Source of the DNA: Adiantum capillus-veneris
Taxonomy: Eukaryota; Streptophyta; Polypodiopsida; Polypodiales; Pteridaceae
Length of the DNA stretch: 64,000 bases
Assembly: GCA_014529385.2 (NCBI GenBank)
Contig: CM043967.1
Span: 7,654,501 to 7,718,500 of the forward strand
Direction of reading: 5' to 3'
Position numbers and translations under genes: made by a program. This document shows positions 1-10,528 of the stretch, in pieces (positions within the stretch are counted from its first letter, which is position 1; every line of letters begins with the position of its first letter). The notes below the pieces were generated by a model that saw only the letters and a list, made by a program, of their open reading frames with translations, was not told the DNA's origin and searched no databases.

Positions 1-49
1 TGTATCTGTTGAATTCCTGACTCTATGTCGGTGACGACGACGATGCGAC

Positions 50-430
50 GACGACGTGCTGAAAACGCAGATGCTGAAATTTGCGTTTTCCGGGCTGAAA
101 CTGCAAACTTCGATGGATCTGATCGTGCGGCGAGTATCTGCTGCGGGAAGGTGAGATCTGTGAGGTTTAAGACTTCTATTGCGGTGTCGGACTGCTGAAA
201 ACTGAAAACGCTGGTGCTTCTGGTGATTCGGTCGTGGTGAATCTGCAAAACGCTAGGGCTGAAATTTGTCCTGATGCAAAACCGCTAAGGATCTGGTGTG
301 TCTGCTAATGCCGGGGCTGATCTGCTATGCAAAAACGCCAGGGGCTGATCTTGCTGAAAAACGCTATCTGTTTGATGCAGAAAACGCTAGGGGTCTTGTT
401 GTAAAAATGCTAGGTGTCTTTGGGGTCTTG
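50..430. repeat. Degenerate short-motif repeat cluster
   Basis: A motif resembling GCAAAACGCTAGGGCTGA recurs with many changes and irregular spacing, for example near 61, 200, 245, 335, 355 and 380. No convincing gene was seen in the first 700 bases; the ORFs there are short and in mixed frames. It is probably old minisatellite or transposon-edge sequence. Confidence 0.4.
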
Positions 431-762
431 TTGAGAAGGTGCCTGTTGAACCTTGGTTCCTGCTGCCTCTTCTGCCAGAAAGTGCTAGCGCTAGCTTTAC
501 TTACATACTTGCTTGCTAGATTTGCCCTACCTAGTTCCCTACAAAAGTCACCTAAAAATAATAAGTGAAAATTGGCTAAAATAGGGAAATTAGGTCTATG
601 CACTGTAAAAATGCTCCTGATGGGTTCTGATGGAAATCTGATGGTCATGCTGTGTGCAACCAAAGGATATGCATCTACTCTAAGTGTCTGGACATGCACG
701 GTCTGCAAACAGACTCACAAAAGTGCTGGAACACTTCCTAATCTAATTGAACTGAACCCATG

Positions 763-1014
763 TCATGAAGTAGCTTGTCCACGTACATATAGGGTTAGAT
801 GTGCACGTGACATCATGACTCTAGCCAACGGTCCAAAGCCCTCTTTGAATAGACATTGAAAGCACCTTCGTATCTCATAGTATTCTGGACAATGACAAAT
901 GTGATGTAACTCTGTCTCTGGCTCTATATGGCATAACTGGCATATCGTGGCTTCTGCTAGTACTCTCCTAAATCTCTGAGTCTCAATCTCTAGCTGATGC
1001 CATGATGTGCGCAT
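763..1014 (-). pseudogene. LINE-A C-terminal zinc-knuckle segment
   Basis: The 83-residue frame contains CQLCHIEPETELHHICHCP followed by EYYEIRR. This C-x2-C ... H ... C pattern is the cysteine/histidine cluster found after the RT domain in many plant LINEs. The same cluster recurs in LINE-C (15255-15611), where it reads CPLCDMEPEPKLHYTCRCP. The frame breaks just after this segment, and the C-terminal tail seen in LINE-B and LINE-C is not recognisable here. Confidence 0.75.
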
Positions 1015-1376
1015 CTAACCAATAGCACATCGTATCCCATAGGATAAATGAGTCTCCATATAGGCCGGTATGATCACATATCCATCATTTGTTAGTTGGA
1101 GGAGATGCTCTCCATGGAAAGCCATTTGCGTGCCCAACTCTTGTACTGGCTGTATCCATGTGCTTCAGGTATTTAGTTGAATCAAATTTTGACATATACG
1201 TCTAGTGATCTCTGTCCATGTGAGAGAAAGGGAAGGTGCATCCAAGGAGTATTGGAAAGGAGGCAGTCTATCCATGTTGAAGCCATGTGTCTGAAACTAT
1301 GATGTCATCTGCCCATACCAACATGCTATTTAGCCCGAATCATCCGAGAGATCATAGAGAATAGAGGCCTCTCCAT

Positions 1377-2418
1377 TCATCTCCATCCATGAGTGCTACC
1401 AGATCTGCCTTGGTGGTCCACTGAGGGCCCCAAAATCTTAACCCCATAAAGCATAGCTGAAGCCATTAGAGTGTCAAAAAGCCACACCTTTGTTCGAGGT
1501 TCCTGAAACTGAACGTGCGAAACATCTTCTCCAATCCTCCCAAGGCTGCATAAGCTCTCATCAATCGAGTCTCTACTGCTCTCCTCAATGAAAACATCGG
1601 TCCACTGAAGACTATCCCAATATAGGTGTATGCATCTGTATACTCCACCATCTTCTGGCCATATGTAAAAGTGGGTGCTTACCTCATGACCCATTGTGGT
1701 GTGGTGTTAAAACACCATAACCTTGGTTTTCCCCAGGTTATAGACAATGGACTATCATGGGCAAATGTGGACAAAGCATCTAAAGGACGCTGCATCGCCT
1801 CCGGGGAGTCGGAATTCAACACAATATCATCAGCATGTAACAGTAGTGGGATCCATGTCCCTGCCAAGTGTGCTCCTCTATCACCATTCCTCTCAATGTA
1901 GTCAGCAACCTCATCCACATACATGCCAAATAGTGTAGGAGATAGCGGGCAACCCTCTTTCACCCCAATAGTGGAGTGAACCAAATGCCATGATCCCCTT
2001 GATCAACTCTTTGGGTACCCCCATCTCCTGCAGTTTGCGCATCAATCTAGCTCTGGGCACTGTCTCAAAGGCTTTGCGGAAGTCAACAAGCAACAATAGA
2101 GCCGTCTCCCACGTGATCTCCCCTCCTCAATAATGTTTTCGAGTGTCAGAATATCATCAAGAGTAGAGAAACCTCTCTTGAACCCGCTTGTCCTGCTGCT
2201 TGTACGCCCTCTCTTCTTGCCCATCCACTCAACTGCTGCTCAAGGATGGATGCGTACAAACGTGCCAATGTGTGTCCAATCATGATAGTGCGGTAGTTCT
2301 CAGGCTCCATAGGGTCCACTGACTTGAAGATAGGTACGATCGTGGACAAACTCCAAGTATCATGTAGGCCCTCGCACATGGCACGGTTGAACATCACTGC
2401 TAGGAGCCCTGCAAGCAA
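1377..2418 (-). pseudogene. LINE-A reverse transcriptase, broken
   Basis: RT motifs appear in order on the minus strand but in different frames. At 2146-2418 there is an early RT segment (STIVPIFKSVDPMEPENYR). At 1911-2096 there is LLVDFRKAFETVPRARL, the first catalytic-aspartate motif. At 1679-1984 there are GVKEGCPLSPTLFG and LLHADDIVLNSD, the latter holding the xADD catalytic pair. At 1377-1694 there is a thumb-like region (YGVKILGPSVD). The catalytic residues survive but frameshifts separate the blocks, so no functional RT could be made. The copy was autonomous before decay. Confidence 0.85.
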
Positions 2419-2653
2419 ATCCCTAGCATGTATAAAGTATTAAAATGCTATGCTATCAAGCCATCATGATCATATGCTTTCCTAGTCATCATCTTGTCAA
2501 TGGCTTTCTTTACCATCTCGGCGGTAAAGAAAGCACGGGTGTGGGCATTGCTCTGGCAGATCTAGAAGAGGTGGCTGCCCCGAATCTGTTTAGAGGGATG
2601 ATGCATACTGACCCCATACCTCCGTAGAAGTGAGGACCGGTGGGAGGGAGTGC

Positions 2654-2993
2654 TCATGGAAGAGTCGCCATGCCTTGCCTGAATCGTGGCTCGAAAACAA
2701 CTGAGATAAATCCTGCTCTTGCCGAGTTAGAAACGCCCTCTTCTTCCGTCGTACCTAACGCCGAGTAGCAATCCGTGACTGCTTGTGAGTAATGACTCCT
2801 AGAAGTACCTTCCTCTGAAGTCGGCTTTGGTCTCTCTGCACTCCTCATCATACCAGCTATTTTGGGGCGTTCTCCCAGAATGTCGCCCCTGTCCAGGCTC
2901 AATGTGTGGGTATGCTTCTGCTACTGCATCTTGTAGTGTCTCTGTCAATATATAAGTGAGCTCCCCGAAGGTCTCCCTGGATCCTTTGTGCAT
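2654..2993 (-). pseudogene. LINE-A linker between endonuclease and RT
   Basis: Two overlapping minus-strand frames contain PQNSWYDEECRETKADFR, a common signature of the connector between endonuclease and RT in LINE ORF2 proteins (typically W-[FY]-D-E-E-C). Its position between the endonuclease block (3340-3715) and the RT block fits. The part below about 2840 is frameshifted. Confidence 0.65.
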
Positions 2994-3339
2994 AAGGGTC
3001 TGTAAATACCATCTATGTAGACAGAATCAGTCTCTTAAGTAAAAGTGTATTGGGTATGCGTAGGTGTTTGCGCCAATCGAGTTGTGCTTAACTGGAATGA
3101 GACGGTAAACGTGAGGAGAGCATGATCTATTGCTATCCCAATAGGCGTGGGCCCAACTATAAAGTCCTGAATAGAGGGTATATAATTGGGGAAAACAAGT
3201 GATGCCACTCGACGCTAGAAATCTCTGGAGGCCATTCAAGATGGCCAGTCCATGTGCAGTCCCCAAATTTGTCAGATACCCCCCATATCCAGTTGCTCTT
3301 CGTCCTGTGAACACCTGGCCAATCCTACATCGCTGACAT

Positions 3340-3715
3340 CCAATTCTCTCAACATTTCCTCTAAGGTATCATAGAAAGATGTGTGAGACTGGCCTGTCCT
3401 GGCATTCAAGTCTCCCAAAAGAATGATATCTCCATTCCTAGATGTCCTCATCCAATATCATGTAGGGTGACTCCCCCTTGAGCGATGCATAATGAGATGT
3501 GCTGGAGGAAAATAGCATATTGCAATGTAGAGTGGCCTCCTTGTCTCCGCTTTCACTCTGACCCACATATATCTGGCCTGCTCATCCCTTCGAACAATAC
3601 GAGCGAGGGGTTGCAGCTCCTCTCTGAATAGGACTGCTACACCTCCTGACCCCCGTCCTCTATGCGTATATCTCACTTCCCGCCTACAGGTAGTCTCCCA
3701 ATGGTATCCCGTCAC
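3340..3715 (-). pseudogene. LINE-A APE-type endonuclease, broken
   Basis: The 3458-3715 frame contains GRGSGGVAVLFREELQPL and IAICYFPP, matching the G-G-V-A and Y-x-P core strands of LINE APE endonucleases. Directly downstream, at about 3375-3440 in another frame, the minus strand reads DIILLGDLNARTGQ, the conserved G-D-x-N-A-R-T-G motif with the catalytic Asp and Asn. The segment at 3027-3314 looks like the remainder of the same domain. In a live element this enzyme nicks the target to start reverse transcription; here at least one frameshift separates the motifs. Confidence 0.8.
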
Positions 3716-3798
3716 TTTAGGTAATGTGCCGCCAGCTTCATTGATACGTTACAATTCCATGTTGCCAATTTAAGGTTGGTTCCATAGGTCTCGTACCG

Positions 3799-4011
3799 TC
3801 ATGTGGTGCGTTTTTCCAACACCACAACTCTCCTTCCCCTGTAGAAAGCAATTTGCCCTTTCTCCCTCGCCGCCTTGATCTCAGGCATCAACTCTTGCAT
3901 GTGTGCTACTTGTGTTAGAGTGAGGTCATCACCCAAAAAGATCCTAGTTTGCTTGAGTATTGGTCTGTTCTTCAGGAACTCCTTCCTAGTGTATAGAAAC
4001 GTATAATGCAT
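3799..4011 (-). pseudogene. LINE-A N-terminal ORF segment
   Basis: This 70-residue minus-strand frame contains TRIFLGDDLTLTQVAHMQ and IAFYRGRRVVVLEKR. This resembles the short segment with L-T-x-x-Q and a basic strand found N-terminal to the endonuclease in several plant and animal LINEs. It lies at the expected 5' edge of LINE-A. Family assignment rests on position and weak motif likeness, so it is less certain than the RT and endonuclease blocks. Confidence 0.5.
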
Positions 4012-4691
4012 GCTCTTTCTTTGGGCCTTGCTTTCTCATCACTTCCCTTCTTGCCAACTCTCCAAGCACCTGTGTGTGGGTTTTGAAATACTCATGGGCT
4101 TCAAGAGCTCTTGCACTTCTTCTACTTTTCCAATGTCTTTTAGACATGTAACAGGCACAAGAAGGGCTCTAGTTATTGTTTTAAAGCCATTTTACCTAGC
4201 GTGAATGAATTGTGGAAAAATATGCTAAAGAAAGCAAACGTACCTACCGATTCAAGTTGGATTTTAAATGATTCAGTAGGTGTGATTCCTGTTTTAAAGT
4301 TTTTGAACTCTTCAAGAAGCCTCAAGAGGAAATCTTCTCCTTTATGTCTCCAAACTTTTGACTTTACAACGGTATACACGAAGCTAAATTTGGAGGACCT
4401 TAAATTTAGAGTCAAGTCTCTTATTTCCGAAGTTTTTGCGTACAAGCTTGAGAAGGATAGGTACAAGGCATTGCTAGTAGAAAAGTAAGCCTTGAACTTT
4501 GACTACTTATGACTGAAAAGTAAGAATGTAGATGTAGACAAAGGAGGAAAGAGATTCACCAGGATTGTAGATGACATTGACATCATATCTTGGTTAGATT
4601 TTCTTTTGAACAATTTATATATAACCATCGGCGACTCTCTTCTCAAGCAAACAATTGGTATCCCTATGGGCACCAATTGTGCTGTTTTTCT

Positions 4692-5437
4692 CATAGTTAC
4701 CCGGAACGCGGAATGGGAATGGTGACGGGATCCCCGCGGAACGGGGGAACGGCTAGTGGTCCAGAACGGGAACGGCACGGAACGGGAGGTTATAAAACAC
4801 CCAAATAGTGCATTTTTTAGCTCCTTGTGTTTAAATACAAGGAGTATTAGAGTGCTTTGACTCTAATACTCACAAAAAACTCGTTTTGAAGACCATTCAA
4901 CCTTGCTATGACTAGATGAAGATGAGAGAGAGAGAGAGAGCTTGAGAGAGTGAGAGGGAGAGACTCGAGAGCGTGAGAGGGAGAGGGAGAGATTTGAGAG
5001 AGTGGGAGGGAGAGGAAGAGAGCTTGAAGGCTTGAAGCCTTGAGCCTTGAGAGAGTGAGTCTTGAGAGGGAGAGATCTTGAGAGTGTGAGAGGGAGAGAG
5101 CTTGACCCTTGAGGATTAGCTTGTGGAGAGAAAGGGGGAGGGGGGTGCATTTTATGAGTCCTTGAGGCCTTGCACACTTCAAAAAGAAGCCCAAACATTT
5201 ACTTCAATTTTTCCAGTTTTTGCCAAATTTGTTTGTAGCCGTTGGTCGTTCCAGGGGCATTTCGGAACATTCCGGGGGTGTTCCAGAATGTTCCGGAATG
5301 TTCCGGAACGGCCATTCCGGTTTGCACTGGCCACCTGGAACGTCAGACGTTCCGGGACGTTCGGGAAGGGAACTACCCCCCGGAACGCCGGAACGCCGGA
5401 ACGGGGGCTAGGGGGCGTTCCCCGGTAACTCTGGAAC
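4692..5437. mobile_element. 746-bp TIR element inside the Penelope-like RT (hAT-like MITE)
   Basis: It interrupts the RT frame exactly between the codons of CAVFL and ANFYL. TTTTTCT flanks both sides (4685-4691 and 5438-5444), a 7-bp target duplication, or 8 bp with one mismatch. The ends are imperfect inverted repeats: the left has AGTTACCCGGAACGC, and the right reads AGTTACCGGGGAACGC on the other strand. Both subterminal regions are packed with GGAACG/CGTTCC words (4700-4790 and 5240-5437). There is no transposase. The 8-bp-like duplication and subterminal repeats suggest a non-autonomous hAT-type element; that class is inference. Confidence 0.75.
4918..5110 (+). repeat. Purine-rich GAGA/CTTGA repeat inside the TIR element
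   Basis: Runs of GAGAGA alternate with CTTGAGAG words (for example AGAGCTTGAGAGAGTGAGAG), forming a degenerate minisatellite in the middle of the non-autonomous TIR element. The long Leu/Ser-rich ORFs called on the opposite strand are by-products of this composition. Confidence 0.75.
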
Positions 5438-6078
5438 TTTTTCTTGCTAATTTCTATCTTTTTAGTTATGAGTTTTATTTTATGGAGCGTCTTGTCCTTG
5501 CTAACACTTGCCCAATATTTTTGCACAAGTTATGCAATGTAAGACGCTTTGTAGGTGATCTTTTTGTCCCCGACTTTCCTTCTTTTCAAGATTTTATGTA
5601 CTTGAATTCGAGTTCTATAGGTGGAGGAATTTATCCCAAGCAATTTTGTGAACTTAACTGTACCACAAATAATGATTGTTGTGCCTTTTTAGACCTTAAG
5701 ATTTTTCAGACTCCCTCGGGATTAGAAGTAGATATCTATGATAAGCGCCTTGAACGAGAATACGCCAATCTAAATATCATCCGTATGCCTCACATTTCTT
5801 CGTACATTTCTCTTTTAGCTAAGTATGGTGTCATTTGCTCTCAACTATTTATATTTTCTCGTCTTTGTTCTAGTGAATCTGTTTTTGTTGTTCAATCTTG
5901 CCATCTTATTTCTTTACTAGTTGAAAAAGGATACTCATTCAAAAGAATCATGAAAAAGGTTTGTTCATTTTTGCATCGTAGTAAGTTTATTTTTAATGTT
6001 TCTTCCTTTGGAATGTTCAAGATAATCAGTAGTAAATTCAATAGAAGTGGGGAGCTAAAGAGCCCACTTATTGTTTGA

Positions 6079-6810
6079 TTTAATAACACCTTATGTTGTT
6101 GTTTTGATCTTTAGCGCTTCTAATATTTTTACTATAGCTTGACAAATGCTAGCCTTTATCATGGCTAAGTATGCCCATCACCTCCGGAGGGTGATAGAAA
6201 CTCAGCTCGCTGATTTTGTAGAGTACGTTCAAAGCATGAATGACCTTTATATAAACCTGCACCTACTCTTGGGCACTAGCGACGTGAGTAGGGATGTCAT
6301 AGCTGTTGTCCAAGCTATGCATGATAAAGGTGATAATCTTATTCTTCCTGTTTGGACAAGCAACGAAGTTGAGATCACATATTGTCAAGTTTGGTTCTTG
6401 CTCTTCTAGGTTTTAGTGGTATTCATTTTTCAATTTCGTATTTAGCTTACGTGAGGACTTAAGAATGTGTTCCTTTAGAAGTTGTTGTGTGAAGTTTGAT
6501 TTCTAGGATTAAGTTTTTAAGATGTCTTATCTTTTTTTGCTTAAAGTTGAGTACTTGTTTTAAGCTAAGTAAGTTGCGTCAACTTATTTTACACATGCCT
6601 TTTCTAAAAACATTTTTAAGTTAATCATGTTTTGTTTTATCCAGTTTTGTTTCGTAGCAAACTAAGTGATTTAGTTTGTTTGGTTGTTTGTTTTTGTTTT
6701 TCTTTTCTTTTCTTGTGTCCCTTGCTTTTATAGATTTTAAGTGCTTTATACCCTCTTATAATTTGTGAGTTCAGAATATTCTGAACTTATGAAGGTATAT
6801 TTCTCTTTTG
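6079..6810. other. No recognised gene; AT-rich stretch with one weak ORF
   Basis: An 87-codon plus-strand frame at 6146-6409 contains LHLLLGTSDVSRDVIAVV but matches no family I know. The rest is T-rich sequence without coding signal. It may be the 3' flank of the Penelope-like element. Confidence 0.4.

Positions 6811-6893
<83 letters not shown>
6811..6893 (+). repeat. (AT)n-(AG)n compound microsatellite at the LINE-B 3' end
   Basis: About 10 AT units are followed by about 31 AG units ending at about 6893. The array directly abuts the 3' end of LINE-B, so on the LINE strand it reads as a (CT)n tail in place of poly(A). Confidence 0.9.
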
Positions 6894-6896
<3 letters not shown>

Positions 6897-7990
6897 AATG
6901 AACTGTTATATTAACGTCTTCAAAAGGCCAAAATGACCTATGAGACCAAAAAGTTACAATTGGTGAATTTGATACGATGTCTGAGTACAAAAATTACATA
7001 GTTACAAAGAACTAACACTAAGGAGAAGGGAAATAAGGGGAGGGGGGTTGGGTGTTGTGAGTTTAGATGGAATCTCGCATCGGTCGCTGTCGGATCTCAT
7101 CAGTACTCTGGTTGGGCGTCTTGCATGTCGAGCTAGAGTGATCTATATCTGCTCTGTCAAGCAGCGTACCTCTAGTATGAGTAGGCTCTGAGATCTGCTG
7201 TAATGACTGCTCCGCTGGCTCTCCTTTGACAGGTGTAAAGAAATCTGTGATTCGTCTCTGAGACCGTCTTTCCCTTGATGTCCTCAGTAAGCTCTCCCTA
7301 AGGCTGCGCAGCTCTAGCAGGAACAATCCAAGACATCTCTGATCCTTGTATCTCATGACTATAGAAAAGGGTCCGAAGCCTTTTCTGAACAGGCAGTGGA
7401 AGCGGCCGCGTATCTCATAGTATGCGGGGCACTGACGTGTAGTGCAGCTCTGTTTGTGACTCTAAGTTACATAGGTGACATGTCCTGGCCCTTGCTGGCA
7501 CCCTTCGAAATTGGTCAGTCTCGATCTAGAGCTGATGTGAGGATGTGCGTATCTGTCCAATAGCGCATCTTATCTCTTGAGATAATTGTGTATCCATGTA
7601 TGTAGGCCTAGTAACAAAGCTGTCCTCCATGAGTTGGAGAAGATGCTCTCTGTAGAAGGTTATCTTCATGCCCAATTCCTGTGTCGGCTGTATCTATGTG
7701 CTCTTGGTATCTAGCTGAATCAGATCCCGACGTCTGAGTATGGTGATCTTTGTCCGTGTGAGAGATAGGGAGGGTGCATCCACGGAGTATTGAAGCGGAG
7801 GTAATCTATCCATGTTAAGAGCATGCGACTGAAACCATGCCGTCTTCTGTCCATACCAACATGCTTTATCGCCTTGTAGAGCTAGTTGTCGAGATGACTC
7901 CAGGGCAAGCTGAGCGTATTTGTCCCTAGGGAGATCCCATAGACCGTGCATAAAGGATACTGATCTAGTCAATGCCTCCACCACGAGGAA
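6894..7990 (-). mobile_element. LINE-B: 5'-truncated copy of the LINE-A family
   Basis: The minus strand encodes the C-terminal third of the LINE-A-type ORF2. 7694-7984 has VEALTRSVSFMHGLWDLPR and DKACWYGQKTAWFQ, followed in broken frames by the zinc-knuckle zone (about 7385-7560). 7063-7356 encodes the C-terminal tail with SQRRITDFF. The 3' untranslated part (6894-7060) shares TGTTATATTAACGTCTTC and flanking sequence with LINE-C at 14712, which defines a common 3' end. Domains upstream of the C-terminal region are absent, as expected for a 5'-truncated copy. The gypsy element starting at 8070 lies just beyond it. Confidence 0.8.
7237..7260 (-). other. PIP-box-like motif QRRITDFF in the LINE-B tail
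   Basis: QRRITDFF fits the PCNA-interacting-protein consensus Q-x-x-[ILM]-x-x-[FY]-[FY] exactly. The related copy LINE-C has QRRITNFF at 15178-15201. PCNA binding through a PIP box is known for human L1 ORF2p; for this family it is inference from the motif. Confidence 0.6.
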
Positions 7991-8069
7991 TGGAAATGCT
8001 GATGCTTGATGCTGAATCCTCTTGTGCTCTTTCTACGACTGTGTCATGCCAAGGAAGAGACATGGAATG

Positions 8070-9547
8070 TGTCACCAGCCAGTGGCAATTCCATTTTTGT
8101 TTATTTTCTCTTTCTTTGGGGAATTTCGTTTGTTTTACCTTTTGGAAACACCCCTCTGGAAATCTAACTGCCCTGCATTGCATAGCCAATGTGGAACTGT
8201 TCAGAGAGAGTCCAGGCCTGAGCGCTAAAGAGCACTAAGGTTGGACAAGGACTATGGTTAGCCAAAGTGGGGTCATTGGCCAACCAAAGCTGAATCCTTT
8301 GCTACAGAGGCTACATTTCAGTTTTGGGTGTGGCTGTAGTGTACAAAGAGGGTCAGATGACCTAGAAGAATGTAATGGCAGAAACTCCTAAATTTTAGGG
8401 ACTGCTATTTTTGGACGGCAAAATGTCTTCGCGTCATTATGTGCAGTTTGACATGGGGATCATTTTGTTACTCTGTGGCCAAGTCAACAGAGGCTGCATG
8501 TGAGATAGTTTTAGACCCGAGGGTCTAAAGCGGGAAAATGCACAAATGAGTGACACTTGGCACTCTGAGGCCATTTTACTACTTAAAGAGAAGGCCAAAA
8601 CGTGATTTTCAGCTGTGAGCTCGTTTTTGAGTGCTGTCATAGGTGGGAGAGCTTCAATGGAGTGTTGGCTAACCCTCCATGTACAGTGAGGTGCAGGATG
8701 TCATGACCTGCACACCTCTCACTGCTCTCTCTCTCCCCTATTCTTTATGGTTATGCCCCTCTAGTGGGCTTTTCATTTGATCAATGTACAGTTATGTTGG
8801 TTCATGCGCGATTGCCGAGGCAAGAGCCTCTTGCACAGGTACTGGATTAGCTAGCGGCTAATCCCACGCAGGTACTGGTGAATTCGGAGAGGTTTCACGT
8901 GCGAAATCCCGTTCGATTCAAAGGGCAAGTAGCCCTACAGGTGCGGGAGCTCGAGGACTTGCTGTGGATGCGACCGGCACGCGAAACGGAGCCTGAAACA
9001 GTGAATTACAGCCTGCTGTGTATTTTTGCAGGTTTAGGGTTTTGGCCCTAAACGGACCCTAATACCCCTAGGAGGTTCGGGGACGCAAGGGGACCGTTGT
9101 ACAGGTGATCTGGTGCATTTTCGCGGCAGAAAACAGAGAATTCAGCGTGCTGCAGATTCTCGCCAGGTTTTGCAAAATGTCCCTATGCGTCGGGAAAGTC
9201 ATCCAATGCGTGGGAATACTGACTGTGAAGGGTCCTAGTACAGTTATGTTGTCGAAATAAGGCCAGAACAGTTGAAATTCAGCCAAGATTGTGCGGGGCA
9301 GCTTGTAGGGAACCGCAGCTTTTATTCCCTCTGTTAAAGAATAAAGAAATACCGAAAGGGGCGCGTAATTTAGGGGCCAATCTGGTGTCGGTCTTCTCAT
9401 ACAGGTGCAATTTGGCAGCTTGTATCCCATTCCCCTCTCTTGTGTCATTATAGCACAGGTAGAATAGACGACTAATAATGGGTGAAAGCTAAATCATGGT
9501 TTGAAGTAAAGTCTACCGCCCTTTTTGAAGTTAACAGGCCGGTTACA
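8070..9547 (+). repeat. Gypsy-1 5' LTR
   Basis: Starts TGTCACCAGCCAGTGG and ends GGTTACA. It aligns over its whole length with 11980-13464. Short ORFs inside (for example 7972-8238 and 9068-9448) are not genes. Confidence 0.9.
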
Positions 9548-9565
9548 TGGTTCCATCGACGGGAT
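9548..9565 (+). other. Probable primer binding site of Gypsy-1
   Basis: The interior begins TGGTTCCATCGACGGG directly after the LTR terminal CA. Starting with TGG fits pairing to a tRNA 3' CCA end. I cannot name the tRNA. Confidence 0.55.
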
Positions 9566-9655
9566 TAAATCACTTTTTCCTCAAGAAGTGAGCCTTGGTC
9601 AGTTTGGGTTAAAGAATCACAGAGAGTTTGGGATGACCTTGAAAACACAGAGAGT

Positions 9656-9826
9656 TTGAAAGTAGATCGAGTGGATTTACAGGTAAGAAAGGGTACGAGA
9701 GTCTTTCTTTGGATACAGGTCAGAAAGGCTACGAGTCTTTCTTTGGATTTGCAGGTGAGAAAGGCTACGAGAGTCTTTCTTTGGATACAGGTGAGAAAGG
9801 CTACGAGTCTTTCTTTGGATAGAGGA
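9656..9826 (+). repeat. Short tandem repeat ahead of Gypsy-1 gag
   Basis: Four imperfect units of about 36-42 bp are built on GAGAAAGGCTACGAG and TCTTTCTTTGGAT. Two alternating unit types are visible, suggesting duplication of a dimer. It lies in the leader between primer site and gag. Confidence 0.8.
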
Positions 9827-10528
9827 TGGATGGCAACAAGGAAGAGGGTTCCTCTTCAGAGGATAGACAGCCTATTCCAACTACACATGAAATTGACGAG
9901 AGTTTAGGCCAAGCAGAGAAAGCTTTGCAGGTTGTTACTGCTGTGACCATGTTCAAGCAATTGATGGAGAATCCAAGATTTATGGAGTTCATACAATCTT
10001 CATCAATAGCACATCAAGTTCAAGGCAGTTTTGGCATGCCAGGAACAATGTTTAGGGGTATGCAAGGCATGGTGCCCAACCCCATGTATGCAAACATTGG
10101 TTTGCACCCAGGATTTCAGGGCACACAAGGTCAGTTTGGGGTGTCACAAGGCAACTTGGGTATGGCTGGTTTTTCAATCCCATCAGTGAATATGACACCT
10201 GGACATCAACATGTTATTGGCCAGGGAGTACAAATGGCTCCCACAGGTGTACCCATTATGCAAACTGTCTCTTTTGACAATTTGGAGTCAATGGATAAGC
10301 TAAAGCTATACAAAGAAGATGATCAGTGAGTCCATTGACACATTCAATGGCTTTGACGAGAGGACAAAGGTTTTCTCTTTCCTCGAACAATTTGACAAAG
10401 CATTTGTTGGAAGGAGCATTTAAAGTCAGGAAAGCTACCACTTTTCTGGGAAAAAAAAATGCAAGTCAGTGGTGGAATACACTATTGTTACAAGGACAGA
10501 CTCCTTCCACTTGGAATGATTTCATACA
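9826..10528 (+). pseudogene. Gypsy-1 gag, 5' part
   Basis: A 167-codon frame starting MDGNKEEGSSSEDRQP is rich in Gly, Met and Gln (VQGSFGMPGTMF, GMVPNPMYANIG). It stops near 10328 after LYKEDDQ. The adjoining frame continues with DTFNGFDERTKVFSFLEQF and ASQWWNTLLLQGQTPSTW, which has the W-W spacing typical of the gypsy gag core. The frames are therefore broken by indels near 10320-10440. The gag is cut off at about 10528, where an LTR-like segment begins at the shared word ACAGGTAC. Confidence 0.7.

Larger units (their letters stand above)
763..4011 (-). mobile_element. LINE-A: decayed non-LTR retrotransposon
   Basis: Reading down the minus strand from 4011, pieces of a single LINE polyprotein appear in the expected order: an N-terminal segment, an APE-type endonuclease, a linker, a reverse transcriptase and a C-terminal zinc-knuckle region. 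They lie in several frames with stops between them, so the copy is dead. Related 3' pieces occur at 6894-7990, 14700-15978 and, on the other strand, 24805-25030, so this is a multicopy family in this genome. No target duplication or tail was recognised for this copy; its 3' end may be near 763. Confidence 0.85.
4201..6078 (+). pseudogene. Penelope-like element reverse transcriptase, interrupted
   Basis: The plus strand encodes a Penelope-like RT in three pieces. 4201-4488 has SWILNDSVGVIPVL and TFDFTTVYTKLNLEDL, the first aspartate motif of this family. About 4570-4691 has DIISWLDFLLNNLY and QTIGIPMGTNCAVF. After a 746-bp insertion, 5445-6078 continues with ANFYLFSYEF, CAFLDLKIF, DIYDKRLEREYANLN and AKYGVICSQL. 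The family's R-Y-I-D-D catalytic box reads RRFVGDLF here, so one catalytic Asp is Gly. No GIY-YIG endonuclease domain was seen downstream. Stops near 4486 and the insertion make it a pseudogene. Penelope-like elements are known from some non-flowering plants. Confidence 0.8.

Noticed and set aside
5242-5444. First 67 codons of the long plus-strand ORF at 5242-6078 as part of the RT
   Set aside because: They are encoded by the right end of the inserted TIR element; true RT sequence resumes at 5445.
6146-6409. 87-codon ORF after the Penelope-like RT
   Set aside because: Could have been the element's endonuclease, but no GIY-YIG signature or conserved Cys pattern is present.
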